DNA from: Methylocystis echinoides | Lineage (GTDB): Bacteria; Pseudomonadota; Alphaproteobacteria; Rhizobiales; Beijerinckiaceae | Length of the DNA stretch: 64,000 nucleotides | Reading direction: 5' to 3' | Assembly (NCBI RefSeq): GCF_027923385.1 | Contig: NZ_BSEC01000002.1 | Span: 62,001 to 126,000, forward strand | Shown here: in pieces, positions 1-10,383 of the stretch | Layout of the letters: every line of letters starts with the position of its first letter | Numbering within the stretch: the stretch's first letter is position 1 | Position numbers and translations under genes: made by a program | Notes under the pieces: generated by a model | What the model was told of the DNA's origin: nothing | What the model saw: only the letters and a program-made list of their open reading frames with translations | Database searches by the model: none

Positions 1-212
1 AGAGCGCTTGCGATCGTCTCATTCAGCCCATTATCGGCAATAAAGCGCCTATAGGCGTTGGCAGTCGTCGCAAATCCTGCCGGCACGCGAACGCCTTGTT
101 GGTCGAGATGGTGCAGCATTTCGCCAAGGGAGGCGTTTTTGCCGCCGACGCGTGGCACGTCGTTACGCCCCAGCTCTTCCATCCAGATGACGGGAGAGGA
201 GTCTTTGGCCAT
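1..212 (-). CDS. ppsA: Phosphoenolpyruvate synthase, N-terminal part (cut by window edge)
   Basis: Reading the minus strand from the ATG at 212-210 gives MAKDSSPVIWMEELG followed by a VGGKNASLGEM stretch and a VPAGFATTANAYRRF stretch. These are the hallmark start of PEP synthase (PEP-utilising/pyruvate phosphate dikinase N-terminal, nucleotide-binding domain). The family uses ATP and water to turn pyruvate into PEP, the first committed step of gluconeogenesis from C3 units. Only about 70 codons are inside the window and the frame is open to base 1. A GGGAA stretch about 8 bases upstream could serve as ribosome binding site. The gene lies downstream of the pfkB-family gene on the same strand, separated by about 200 bases. 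Identity rests on the N-terminal motif only, but that motif is distinctive. Confidence 0.85.
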   Translation of the reverse strand, partial: MAKDSSPVIWMEELGRNDVPRVGGKNASLGEMLHHLDQQGVRVPAGFATTANAYRRFIADNGLNETIASA

Positions 213-418
213 AGCGCATTCCCACGGGCGCCGATTGCTCGGATCAACGCGCCCCGAGTTTGGCGGTCGGCTGGGCGCGAAGGGTAGACATGTCGTTCCC
301 GAGAGGCTTTTCTAGGGAGCATGGCGCCTCTCGCAAGATTGAGCCGCTACGTCGCGCAAACATCCCCGATTTTGTAGCTCGCATAGCGGTGCGCCCCGCC
401 GAACGTTTGCTTGGCGCT

Positions 419-1363
419 TTAAAATCTCTCCCAAATCTTGCGGACTACCACCTCTCGATAGATACGCTCTACATCTTGCTTCCGGCAGAGCTCCGTGCCA
501 GCGGCAAGGACCGCGGCCGTTCCCGCCGCATTACCGTAACGGAAGGCGTCTTCCAAGCATTGCCGAGAAGCGAGGCTCCAGACCAGACCGCCCAGGAAAC
601 TGTCACCCGCGCCGACCGCGCTGACGGCCTCAACTGGCGTTCCTTGCGCGCGCCAGGCGCGATCCTTGGAGACGAGGAGGGCTCCTTGATCTCCAAGCGT
701 GAGGGCGACGAGTTCGCTGCGTCCCTCTTCGACAAGCATGCGGCTGGCCTCGACCCATGCCTGTTCATTTTCGAGGGGCGCGCGAGCCAGCTCCTCCAGC
801 TCACGCAAATTCGGCTTGATCAGATAAACCCCTTCCGTCAACGCGGCTTCGAGCGAAGCTCGGGAACTATCCACGATGAATCTGGTGCCCGCTTGCTTCG
901 CCGCTCTGGCGACCCGGCCGTAGAAGTCCTCGGGGACCCCAGGCGGCAGGCTGCCGCTCGCGACCAAGAGCGGCCCCATGTGTGAGATTACTGCATCGAA
1001 GCATTGACGCCACTCTTGCTCGGAAAGTTGCGGCCCGGGCAAGACGAACCGGAATTGATCGCCAGTTTCCTTCTCTGATACAGTAAAATCTGCGCGAGTT
1101 TCCTCGGACCCTATGAACGCCAGGCTTGCAACCCCTTCTTCAGCGACGAGACGCCGCAGCAACTGACCAGTCGATCCGCCCACCGGGTAGATCGCCGTGA
1201 CGTCCGCTCCAAGGCGGCGGACGACGCGCGCCACGTTGATCCCCCCACCCCCTGGATCTCGTTTTAGCGCTTCGCAGCGCAGCTTACGGATGGGCTTGAC
1301 CCTGTCGACGCGTGTCGAAAGATCGATCGAAGGATTCATGCAAAGAGTAACGACGTCTGTCAC
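419..1363 (-). CDS. pfkB: PfkB-family sugar kinase (6-phosphofructokinase 2 / 1-phosphofructokinase type)
   Basis: The 314-residue product has the PfkB/ribokinase fold signatures: an N-terminal TLCMNPSIDLS strand typical of phosphofructokinase 2 and tagatose-6-phosphate kinase, the glycine-rich GGGGINVARVVRRLG substrate-binding segment, the central PNLRELEEL motif, and the C-terminal SAVGAGDSFLGG signature containing the catalytic Asp of GAGD. The start is taken as GTG at 1363 because GGAGG lies 6 bases upstream and because the family usually begins right before the TLCMNPS strand; a longer frame reaches ATG 1516 but adds a non-family N terminus. It presumably phosphorylates fructose 6-phosphate or a related sugar phosphate. 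Its neighbour ppsA lies downstream on the same strand, so glycolytic and gluconeogenic steps are side by side. The precise substrate cannot be read from the sequence. Confidence 0.85.
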   Translation of the reverse strand: MTDVVTLCMNPSIDLSTRVDRVKPIRKLRCEALKRDPGGGGINVARVVRRLGADVTAIYPVGGSTGQLLRRLVAEEGVASLAFIGSEETRADFTVSEKETGDQFRFVLPGPQLSEQEWRQCFDAVISHMGPLLVASGSLPPGVPEDFYGRVARAAKQAGTRFIVDSSRASLEAALTEGVYLIKPNLRELEELARAPLENEQAWVEASRMLVEEGRSELVALTLGDQGALLVSKDRAWRAQGTPVEAVSAVGAGDSFLGGLVWSLASRQCLEDAFRYGNAAGTAAVLAAGTELCRKQDVERIYREVVVRKIWERF

Positions 1364-1490
1364 GGTCCGCCTCCTTCCAACGTCGCCTGCAGCTTCAAAA
1401 CGACGCGCAAATTGGCTCAGGGCTTTTGGCGAGCGATCGCTTTCACCGGCAAGCTTGCAAACGCATAGCTTTTTCTCGCTAAGCGAATTT

Positions 1491-1952
1491 CTAATCCACC
1501 CGGCTCTCTTCGCCATTTTTCCGAGGAGCGCACAGGAGCGCTATGCCGAACATGCTCGCGAACCAAGTGACAACTGCAACAAGCACATTGCCCCACCACA
1601 GATTGCCCAGCGCGAACCCGCAGGCCAGCACGGCGGCCGCGAGAAGCGTGGTGAATTTCAGAAACTTGCTCTCGAACGCCTGTTCGTCCGCGCGTTCATT
1701 GAGGGAGGGCTCGTCCCGATCGGCGGCAGGCTCATCGGCAAGCTCATTTTTTTCGCAAGCGCTCGCCGCGGTCCGGCTCCCAGAGGCTCTGATTCCGGCG
1801 GTTGCAAGTCCAGCCGCCAACCAGACAGCTGCGACCCACCCGTCGTCACGAACGACCCCACTGACAGTCCCCGCTGCGCAGGTGACGAAAAAGACCTCTA
1901 GAACGTGATTAAGCCGTCGATGTGCTTGCGAATATGTGGCGATCATTGGCAT
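1491..1952 (-). CDS. Small multi-pass membrane protein of unknown function
   Basis: A 153-residue reading frame begins at ATG 1952 with GAGGAAA about 10 bases upstream. It contains hydrophobic stretches near residues 20-35, 40-55, 100-120 and 122-142 separated by an acidic, Glu/Asp-rich hydrophilic loop (about residues 60-92), a pattern expected for a membrane protein with two hairpins and a cytoplasmic loop. It is not recognised as a named family. It lies upstream of and on the same strand as the PfkB gene, with a 127-base gap, and is divergent from the N-ATPase operon. The opposite strand also has an open frame here, but that one has no ribosome site and a basic, low-complexity composition. 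Confidence 0.55.
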   Translation of the reverse strand: MPMIATYSQAHRRLNHVLEVFFVTCAAGTVSGVVRDDGWVAAVWLAAGLATAGIRASGSRTAASACEKNELADEPAADRDEPSLNERADEQAFESKFLKFTTLLAAAVLACGFALGNLWWGNVLVAVVTWFASMFGIALLCAPRKNGEESRVD

Positions 1953-4132
<2,180 letters not shown>

Positions 4133-4136
<4 letters not shown>

Positions 4137-4417
4137 TTGAAGAGCCAGAAAACCACGACCGCCTCGACGCGGCTGTCCGGGTGAGGCGGGAGCGGCGCGC
4201 GCTCTGGCGCCGCGAGGGCGAGCGGTCGCTTGGTCAAAATCTCGCGATGATCGGCGCTCTAGGGTGGACCATCGTCACACCCGCACTCGCCGGCGTCTTT
4301 GCTGGACGATGGCTGGATAAGCGATTTGCTTCCGGCGTCTTCTGGACCCTTGGGCTGCTCACCGCCGGCCTGGCGGTCGGATGCGTGCTCGCCTGGAAGA
4401 GGATGCACCGCGAATGA
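4133..4417 (+). CDS. atpQ: N-ATPase accessory subunit AtpQ (AtpI-like)
   Basis: The 94-residue protein has an Arg/Glu-rich N-terminal segment (residues 1-32) followed by two hydrophobic helices around residues 38-58 and 65-87, the second beginning after KRFASGVFWT. This is the AtpI-like fold described for AtpQ in N-ATPase operons and thought to help assembly of the c ring. It starts at an ATG overlapping the atpC stop and ends overlapping the atpR start. Assignment rests on position, length and two-helix topology more than on sequence motifs. Confidence 0.85.
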
Positions 4418-4698
4418 TTTGCCAGACATGCGCTTCGGTCGCCGGCGTCTCCGCCGCGGCGTTTGCAGGATTCGCCTTTGGCGTCGCCTATTTCATAGTC
4501 TTGCGTCGAACCGTCTCGCTCTTTGCCGCCGGCGGTGGTTGGTTGCCGCTTTCGGCGCTCACTTTGGGCCGCCTCGTCGCCGTCACGGTTTTCTTCGCCT
4601 TTGCGGCGCGCCTGGGCGCCGCGCCGTTGCTTGCCGCGTTTCTGGCTTTCCTCTTGGCGCGCGCGGCAGTGCTCCGTTTCTTTCGGAGCGGCGAATGA
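4414..4698 (+). CDS. atpR: N-ATPase accessory subunit AtpR
   Basis: The 94-residue hydrophobic protein has three likely membrane helices (about residues 7-29, 43-63 and 67-86), with an Arg-Arg pair after the first. N-ATPase operons carry such a small three-helix protein, AtpR, between atpQ and atpB; it is unique to this ATPase subtype and its charged intramembrane residues were proposed to contact the c subunit. The ATG at 4414 overlaps the atpQ stop, and its TGA at 4696-4698 overlaps the next start. Sequence conservation is low, so the call depends on operon order. Confidence 0.8.
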   Translation: MICQTCASVAGVSAAAFAGFAFGVAYFIVLRRTVSLFAAGGGWLPLSALTLGRLVAVTVFFAFAARLGAAPLLAAFLAFLLARAAVLRFFRSGE

Positions 4699-6395
4699 GG
4701 CGCTCGTCGCCCCTCATAAACGTGGCGCCTCCTCGGGTCCGACACAGGCGCCCGATCAACAAAATCGCCGCGCGCTTGGCGCTCATTTGGCTTTCATTCG
4801 TTTGGCTTCCTGCCGCCTTTGCCGCGAACGATCCCTGGAGGACATGTCGTGGCGCCGAGCCCGACGCCCGCATCGCAGCCTGTTCTAGAATTATCGCGAA
4901 AGGCGGCCAGCGAAATAAGCGCGGTCAGGTCGAGGCCTATGTCAATCGGGCCGCCGCCTATCGGGCCAAGAGCGACGTCGGTCGCGCCCTTGCCGATCTC
5001 GACAAGGCGTTGAAACTTGATCCAAAGTCGGCGGCGGCTCTCGAGGAACGCGCGACGCTCTATCTCGACAAGAACGATTTCGATGCAGCGATTTCGGACA
5101 ATAGCGTCGTGATCGCCTCACGGCCGACAGATGTTGCGGCTTTTTATGGTCGGGGCGAAGCCTATCGCGCCAAGAACGACCTTGAGCGCGCTATCGCCGA
5201 TTACGACAAAGCGCTCCACCTCGATCCAGGCTTCGAAGCCGCCTATGCCGGGCGCGCCAAAGCTTTTCGGGCCAAGGGCGACATCGACAAGGCGCTGGCG
5301 GATTTCACGGAGGCGGTGAAGCTTACGCCACAGTCGCCCGCCTTACGCATCGAGCGTGGCGACGCCTATCAGGCGAAGGGCGATCTGAATTTAGCGCTCG
5401 CCGACTATGACGCGGCGCTCGAACTCGATCCCAGGCTCGCGGACGCTCGCGACAGCCGTGGTTTGGTCTTCCTCGCCAAGGGGGATTTCGACAAAGCGGT
5501 GGAGGATTTCAGCGCCGCCATCGAGCTTGACCCTAGTTCTGCGCGGGCGTTGCTCAACCGGGCCAGGGCCTACCGCAGCAAAGGCGACGTCGCGCGCGCC
5601 CGGCAGGATCTGCAAGCCGCGTTGAGGCTCGATCCGCAGCTCGCGGCCGCTCAAGAGGCGCTTGGCGCGTTGCAGGGCTCCAACGACAAAAAAGCTGCGC
5701 CGCCTGCGTCTGGCGAGAGGCGCGCGAGGCCGTCTCCTCTCGAGAGCGTTGTCCTTTTCCGTGTCGGTCCGGTCCCCGTCACGCGGCCCGTCGCGACGAC
5801 TTGGGCGATCATGCTTTTTCTGAGCCTCGGCTCCTGGCTAATGACGCGCGGCTTGCGATCGGGCCCTGGTCGACGCCAGGCCGTTCTGGAACTCCTCTTG
5901 ACCGGCATCATGAGCCAAATCGAGGATGTCATTCGCAAAGACTCGCGGCCCTTTCTTCCGCTGGTCGGAACGCTGTTCATCTTTCTGGTGGCCGCGAATC
6001 TGTCCCCCATGCTTCCCGGGGTCGAAGCGCCCACAAGCAAGCTCGAAACGCCGGCGGCGCTCGCGCTCATCGTCTTCTTCTCCGTGCATTATTACGGCAT
6101 GCGAACGCGGGGCCTCCTTGGCTATCTCGCAAGCTTTGCCGAACCCAAGCTCATCATGCTGCCGCTCAATATCGTCTCGGAAGTGACGCGAACCTTCTCG
6201 TTGATGGTGCGCCTCTTTGGCAATGTGATGAGCGGGGAATTTGTGATCGGCCTCGTCCTAACGCTCGCTGGGCTTTTCGTGCCGATCCCCTTCATGCTGA
6301 TCGAAATCCTGCTGGGAATCATTCAAGCTTACATCTTTACGGTGCTGGCGATAGTTTTCATTGGGGCGGCGATCGGTAGCGTGGAAAAGGGCTAA
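4695..6395 (+). CDS. atpB: TPR-repeat domain fused to N-ATPase subunit a (AtpB)
   Basis: One uninterrupted 566-codon frame starts at the ATG overlapping the atpR stop (ATGA). Residues 23-44 are hydrophobic and end in AAFAA, resembling a signal peptide or anchor. Residues about 60-335 form seven 34-residue TPR units with the repeating pattern RGxAYRAKxD...A...ALxLDP. A normal AtpB starts at about residue 347 ([16 protein letters not shown]) and contains five to six membrane helices plus the essential stator Arg in [13 protein letters not shown] (R506), followed by [14 protein letters not shown]. No stop, start codon or ribosome site separates the two parts. Subunit a normally has its N terminus outside the cytoplasm, so an exported TPR domain would be topologically coherent. 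The usual AtpB is about 220-280 residues; this one is twice that. A chimeric assembly error seems unlikely because both borders are in phase. Confidence 0.9.
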   Translation: MRRSSPLINVAPPRVRHRRPINKIAARLALIWLSFVWLPAAFAANDPWRTCRGAEPDARIAACSRIIAKGGQRNKRGQVEAYVNRAAAYRAKSDVGRALADLDKALKLDPKSAAALEERATLYLDKNDFDAAISDNSVVIASRPTDVAAFYGRGEAYRAKNDLERAIADYDKALHLDPGFEAAYAGRAKAFRAKGDIDKALADFTEAVKLTPQSPALRIERGDAYQAKGDLNLALADYDAALELDPRLADARDSRGLVFLAKGDFDKAVEDFSAAIELDPSSARALLNRARAYRSKGDVARARQDLQAALRLDPQLAAAQEALGALQGSNDKKAAPPASGERRARPSPLESVVLFRVGPVPVTRPVATTWAIMLFLSLGSWLMTRGLRSGPGRRQAVLELLLTGIMSQIEDVIRKDSRPFLPLVGTLFIFLVAANLSPMLPGVEAPTSKLETPAALALIVFFSVHYYGMRTRGLLGYLASFAEPKLIMLPLNIVSEVTRTFSLMVRLFGNVMSGEFVIGLVLTLAGLFVPIPFMLIEILLGIIQAYIFTVLAIVFIGAAIGSVEKG

Positions 6396-6406
6396 GGAGC
6401 TTTGCG

Positions 6407-6646
6407 ATGGACCCAAAAAGCCTCAGTATCATCGGCGCCTTTGTCGCCGTCTCGATGGGCGCGATCGGCCCGGCGTTGGGCGAGGGCCGCGCCGTCGCGG
6501 CGGCGATGGAGGCGATCGCCCGCCAACCGGAAGCGGCGGGGCCGATCTCGCGCACGCTCTTCGTCGGTCTCGCCATGATCGAGACGATGGCCATCTATTG
6601 TCTGGTTATCGCGCTTCTGCTGCTCTTTGCTAACCCTTACGCGTGA
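6407..6646 (+). CDS. atpE: N-ATPase subunit c (rotor ring proteolipid)
   Basis: The 79-residue hydrophobic hairpin has helix 1 (about residues 8-33), the polar loop ARQPEA (residues 38-43) that contacts the central stalk, and helix 2 (about 50-77). The ion-carrying carboxylate is E59 in [11 protein letters not shown], and a second carboxylate, E26, lies in helix 1 ([10 protein letters not shown]). Two membrane carboxylates per c subunit are a known property of N-ATPase c rings. E59 is followed by Thr, not Ser, so ion choice (proton or sodium) is not settled from sequence. It starts 11 bases after atpB with AAGGAG upstream. Confidence 0.93.
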   Translation: MDPKSLSIIGAFVAVSMGAIGPALGEGRAVAAAMEAIARQPEAAGPISRTLFVGLAMIETMAIYCLVIALLLLFANPYA

Positions 6647-6649
6647 TCC

Positions 6650-7393
6650 ATGACCTTCGACTGGTGGACGCTCGGACTTCAGACGGTCAATTTCGCCGTC
6701 CTCGTGTGGTTGCTTCACCGGCTTCTCTATCAGCCGGTGCTGCGCATGATTGATTCGCGGCGCGCGGAGATGGAAAAGCAGTACGCCGAAGCGAACGCGG
6801 CCACCGTCAAAGCGCAGCAAGAGCTCGCTGAGGTCGAGGCGGCGCGCGCCAAAATCGCGGGGGAGCGCGAGGCGACGCTGACCATGGCGGCGGCCCAAGC
6901 CGAGGAGGCGGCCAAGGCGCGACGCGCTCAGGCGGAAAGCGAGGCTGCCGTGCTGCTTGAAGGAGCGCGCAAGTCGATCGCCGAGGAACGCCAGCAAGTT
7001 GTCGCCGAAGCCAGAAGCGTCGCCGTCGATCTCGGCGCGGAGGTCGCCCGCCGCCTCCTCGAGGCGGCGCCGTTGAAGGCGCGCTCGGAGGCCTGGCTGG
7101 ATCAGATCGATCATTACCTTGCAGCGCTTCCCCGATCGGAAAGGATTGCGCTCGCCAAGCAGCTTGAAAATAGCGAGGCCCTCGTTGTGGTGACGGCGTC
7201 GCCGCTGCGCCCGGAGGAGGCCGAGACCTGGCGGGCGCAGCTGCGGCGTCTTCTCGGCGACGGCGTCTCCGTAACGTTTAACGCGGACCCGCTTCTCCTT
7301 GCTGGAGCCGAACTGCATTTTCCCGCCGCCGTTCTGCGTTTTTCCTGGCAAAACGCGCTTCAGCTGGCTCGCTTGGAACTTGAGGCGTCGTGA
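6650..7393 (+). CDS. atpF: N-ATPase subunit b with delta-like C-terminal extension
   Basis: The 247-residue protein begins with one membrane helix (TVNFAVLVWLLHRLLY, residues 12-27), then a long Ala/Glu/Arg-rich coiled coil (about 35-140) typical of the peripheral stalk. The remaining 100 residues (PRSERIALAKQLE onward) have the alternating helix/strand character of the delta-subunit C terminus. N-ATPase operons lack a separate atpH gene and carry such extended b subunits, so this protein probably replaces both b and delta. The stop at 7391-7393 overlaps the atpA start. It tethers F1 to the membrane sector. Confidence 0.9.
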   Translation: MTFDWWTLGLQTVNFAVLVWLLHRLLYQPVLRMIDSRRAEMEKQYAEANAATVKAQQELAEVEAARAKIAGEREATLTMAAAQAEEAAKARRAQAESEAAVLLEGARKSIAEERQQVVAEARSVAVDLGAEVARRLLEAAPLKARSEAWLDQIDHYLAALPRSERIALAKQLENSEALVVVTASPLRPEEAETWRAQLRRLLGDGVSVTFNADPLLLAGAELHFPAAVLRFSWQNALQLARLELEAS

Positions 7394-8928
7394 TGGCTCT
7401 TGTCCAAGAACTGCGCGACTGGGCCAGTCGAAGCCGCGAGAAGATCCGCGACGTCTCGCTCGGACCTCGGTTGGAGCAGATCGGCCGGGTTGTCCAGGTC
7501 GGCGATGGCGTCGCGACGGTAAAAGGCCTGCCGAGCACGCGGCTCGATGAACTGCTTGTATTCGAAGGTGGGATAAGGGGGCTCGCGGTCGATCTGGGCG
7601 AGGGCGCCATCGGCACGGTGCTGCTCGGCGATACGAGCCCAATCCAAGCGGGGAGCGTCGTCAGAGGAACCGGCGAAGTCGCGCGCGTGCCGGTTGGCGA
7701 AGCGCTTCTGGGGCGCGTCGTTGATGCGCTCGGCGCGCCACTCGATGGCGGCGGGGCAATCGTTTCCACCAAGCTCGCGCCCGTCGATCAGCCCGCGCCG
7801 TCGATCGTCGATCGTGCGCTCGTCACGCGGCCGCTCGCGACGGGCCTTCTGGTGGTTGACGCGATGATTCCGCTCGGCCGCGGTCAGCGTGAACTGATCA
7901 TTGGCGACCGCGGCACCGGCAAAACCGCCATTGCGGTCGACGCAATCATCAATCAACGCGCCACCGACGTCATTTGCGTCTACGCTGCAGTCGGACAAAA
8001 GGCGTCGACGGTCGCCCAAGTCGTCGACGCCGTGCGGCGCTACGGCGCCCCCGATCGTTGTCTCTTCGTCATTGGGGAAGCGAATGCGGCGCCGGGCTTG
8101 CAATGGCTGACTCCTTATTCCGCTTGCACCATGGCCGAGTATTTTATGGGCCGCGGGCGTGACGTTCTGCTCGTGATCGACGATCTCACGAAGCACGCCG
8201 CGGTCTACCGACAGGTTTCGTTGCTGCTGCGCCGGCCGCCCGGTCGCGAAGCCTATCCGGGCGATATTTTCTACATCCATTCGCGCCTCCTCGAACGGGC
8301 CGCGAAGCTTGCCCCCGAGCTTGGCGGCGGCTCGCTCACCGCGCTGCCAATCGCCGAGACCCAAGCCGGCAATATCAGCGCCTATATTCCGACCAATCTG
8401 ATTTCGATCACGGACGGCCAGATCTATCTGGATCCGCGTCTTTTTTACGAGGACCAAAAACCGGCGGTCGACATTGGCAAGAGCGTGTCCCGCGTCGGCG
8501 GCAAGACGCAAGCGCCGGTCTTAAAGGCGCTCTCCGAAAGCCTCCGGCTCGAATACGCCCAGTTTCTGGAGCTCGAAGTCTTCACCCGTTTCGGCACGAT
8601 GGTCGACGAGCGCACCCGCAAAGTGATCGAACATGGCAAACGTATCCGAGTCGTCCTCCGCCAGCCGCAGTTCGCGCCGTTGACGCTCGGCGAAGAGGTC
8701 GCGCTGCTCGTGGCGTTGAGCCAAGGCGTTCTCGACAACCTCCCGCTCGAAAGGATCGGAGACTTCCTCGGCGGCTTGGGAGCCTGGCTGAGAACCGATT
8801 GCCCGGAGGCCGCGGCGCTCGGCGATGAGGCGCGACCTCTATCGGATGATCTCCGCGCGCGCCTCACGGCGTCCCTCAACGCCCTAGCCCGCACCCTTGG
8901 GCCAGCATCGCAAGGGAGCCAGCAGTGA
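7393..8928 (+). CDS. atpA: N-ATPase subunit alpha
   Basis: The 511-residue protein shows the alpha-subunit order: N-terminal helix (LRDWASRSREKI), beta barrel (GRVVQVGDGVATVKGL), the P-loop GDRGTGKTAIAVD near residue 175, the YAAVGQKASTVAQ segment, the DDLTKHAAVYRQ Walker B region, and the ALSESLRLEYAQFLELE C-terminal bundle. Start is put at ATG 7393, overlapping the atpF stop in a TGATG; an in-frame GTG three bases earlier is equally possible. It forms the non-catalytic nucleotide sites of the F1 hexamer with beta. Confidence 0.94.
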   Translation: MALVQELRDWASRSREKIRDVSLGPRLEQIGRVVQVGDGVATVKGLPSTRLDELLVFEGGIRGLAVDLGEGAIGTVLLGDTSPIQAGSVVRGTGEVARVPVGEALLGRVVDALGAPLDGGGAIVSTKLAPVDQPAPSIVDRALVTRPLATGLLVVDAMIPLGRGQRELIIGDRGTGKTAIAVDAIINQRATDVICVYAAVGQKASTVAQVVDAVRRYGAPDRCLFVIGEANAAPGLQWLTPYSACTMAEYFMGRGRDVLLVIDDLTKHAAVYRQVSLLLRRPPGREAYPGDIFYIHSRLLERAAKLAPELGGGSLTALPIAETQAGNISAYIPTNLISITDGQIYLDPRLFYEDQKPAVDIGKSVSRVGGKTQAPVLKALSESLRLEYAQFLELEVFTRFGTMVDERTRKVIEHGKRIRVVLRQPQFAPLTLGEEVALLVALSQGVLDNLPLERIGDFLGGLGAWLRTDCPEAAALGDEARPLSDDLRARLTASLNALARTLGPASQGSQQ

Positions 8929-9797
8929 CGCGTCTGGCCGAAATTCAAGCCCACCTCGACAGCATCGGGGAGCTTCGCAACATCATCGGCGCGATGCGCT
9001 CCCTCGCCGGCATGCGGTTGCAGGAGACGCAGCATTCGCTTCCTGCGGTTCGGCGCTATGCAGAGGCCGTGGCGGCTGCGCTCGCGAGCACTCTCCCGCT
9101 CATGCGGGAGCCAATGACTGAGCGCGCCTTAGAATCTGCGCCCCGAGCCGTTATCCTTTGCTTCTCGGAGCATGGATTCGTCGGAGGCTTTAACGAACGT
9201 CTCGCAGACGCCGCAGAACGCGCGCTTTCGCCCCAGGATCTGCTTTTCGTTCTGGGAACCCGGGGCGCAACTCTCCTGGCCGGGCGCGGGCGGCGCATTG
9301 CTTGGTCACGGCCCATGGCGACGCGCGTGGCGGGGGCGCCTGAGACAGTCCGTCGTGTGACCTCCGAGCTTTACATGCGTATTGCCAGGGGCGAGATTTC
9401 TCGGGTGGAGGCAATGTTCGCCCGGCGTCTCGAAGGCGGCGCGCCGACGATCGAGCAGCGCCTTCTTCTGCCGCTTGATCTCACATTGCTTGCGGCCAAG
9501 CAGCCGCGCTACCCGCCCCTCCACAATTTGAATCCGATCCGCCTGCATGAAATGCTGATGGCGGAACATGTGTTCGCGCTCCTGTCCGAAGCGGCGGTCG
9601 AATCGATGGCGAGCGAGAACGCCGCGCGTTTCGCCGCCATGGGGTCAGCCCACGACAATGTGTCGAAAAAGCTCGATCAGTTGCGCCAAGCCGAGCGAGA
9701 GGCTCGCCAAAATGAGATTACGACCGAACTTCTCGATCTCATCACTGGCGCCAGCGCGCAGGGCCAAGGACAAGGCGAGGAGATCGATCGTCGGTGA
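8925..9797 (+). CDS. atpG: N-ATPase subunit gamma
   Basis: The 290-residue protein starts at GTG 8925 overlapping the atpA stop (GTGA) and begins RLAEIQAHLDSIGELRNIIGAMRSLA, the gamma N-terminal helix. The conserved C-terminal segment SENAARFAAMGSAHDNVSKK is present, matching the canonical gamma signature. Gamma is the rotating shaft inside the alpha/beta hexamer. The middle Rossmann-like part is less conserved, as in other N-ATPase gammas. This is the last gene of the operon; no strong terminator hairpin was seen in the 150 bases that follow. Confidence 0.92.
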   Translation: MTRLAEIQAHLDSIGELRNIIGAMRSLAGMRLQETQHSLPAVRRYAEAVAAALASTLPLMREPMTERALESAPRAVILCFSEHGFVGGFNERLADAAERALSPQDLLFVLGTRGATLLAGRGRRIAWSRPMATRVAGAPETVRRVTSELYMRIARGEISRVEAMFARRLEGGAPTIEQRLLLPLDLTLLAAKQPRYPPLHNLNPIRLHEMLMAEHVFALLSEAAVESMASENAARFAAMGSAHDNVSKKLDQLRQAEREARQNEITTELLDLITGASAQGQGQGEEIDRR

Positions 9798-9947
9798 CCT
9801 TTTGCTAAAAAAGGCCGCGGCGGCTGCTAAGGAGGATCTGGCGATCCCGCCAAGGCAAGCGACCGCGCGCGGCAGTTTTTCCATCCATGGCTTTGGGGTC
9901 GACCATCAATGACTTCAGGCGCCCAAATTGGTCGCGCCTTTGCAGAG

Positions 9948-10298
9948 CTAGTGCTCTGACATAGGCTGCGACCCGCCCATCCCTCCGCTTTGCTGTTTGG
10001 CCAATTCGTCCATCACGTCGGTCATCATTTCCATTTGTTTTTTCATTTCCGCCAACATCTGGTCTGTGTCCTTGATCCCCTCCATCATCTTCTGGTGTTG
10101 GTGAAGCTCCTGCATTTTCTTGTCCATCTGCATTTGCTGTTCATGCTTCCCCTTGTCCCTCATCCCCGCGCCTTTCATTCCTTGTTTGCCGCAGCCCATC
10201 ATGCCAGGGCCGCAGTCCTCGGCGAGGGCGGGCGCTGCGCCGAATGGCGCAAGGGCGGCGATGAACATCGCGGTTCGGGCGATCCGATTTATCGACAT
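9948..10298 (-). CDS. Met/His-rich secreted protein, putative metal binding
   Basis: From ATG 10298 (AGGAG 7 bases upstream) the 116-residue product begins with a classical signal peptide (INRIARTAMFIAALAPFG...ALAE). The mature part is very rich in Met, Gln, His and Lys, with DCGPGMMGCGKQGMKGAGM near its start and many MxxM/MxxxM spacings such as KKMQELHQHQKMMEG and MKKQMEMMTDVMDELAK. Such composition is common in periplasmic copper-binding proteins. It is the last gene of the minus-strand redox operon and lies beside the CusCBA-like operon, so copper binding is plausible but inferred. A coiled-coil structure is also likely from the heptad-like pattern. Confidence 0.75.
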   Translation of the reverse strand: MSINRIARTAMFIAALAPFGAAPALAEDCGPGMMGCGKQGMKGAGMRDKGKHEQQMQMDKKMQELHQHQKMMEGIKDTDQMLAEMKKQMEMMTDVMDELAKQQSGGMGGSQPMSEH

Positions 10299-10383
10299 AG
10301 GGACTCTCCTTGTTAAGCTTGAGGCTTCTCGCATTTGCAGAGGCGCGCGTTCTCATAAAAAGCCGGGCTTTACGCCCTCCGTT

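Noticed and set aside
1197..1901. 234-codon plus-strand frame opposite pfkB and the small membrane gene
   Set aside because: Arg/Pro-rich composition; both minus-strand genes have better start signals and domain or membrane features.
4299..4694. Upstream extension of the TPR-AtpB frame
   Set aside because: Overlaps atpQ and atpR in another frame; the ATG overlapping the atpR stop matches the spacing of all other genes in the operon.
6392..7642. 416-codon minus-strand frame opposite atpE/atpF/atpA
   Set aside because: Arg/Leu/Gly-rich, no family features and no ribosome site; it mirrors the codon bias of the real plus-strand ATPase genes.
7360..8511. 383-codon minus-strand frame opposite atpA
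   Set aside because: Antisense shadow of a strongly supported alpha subunit gene.
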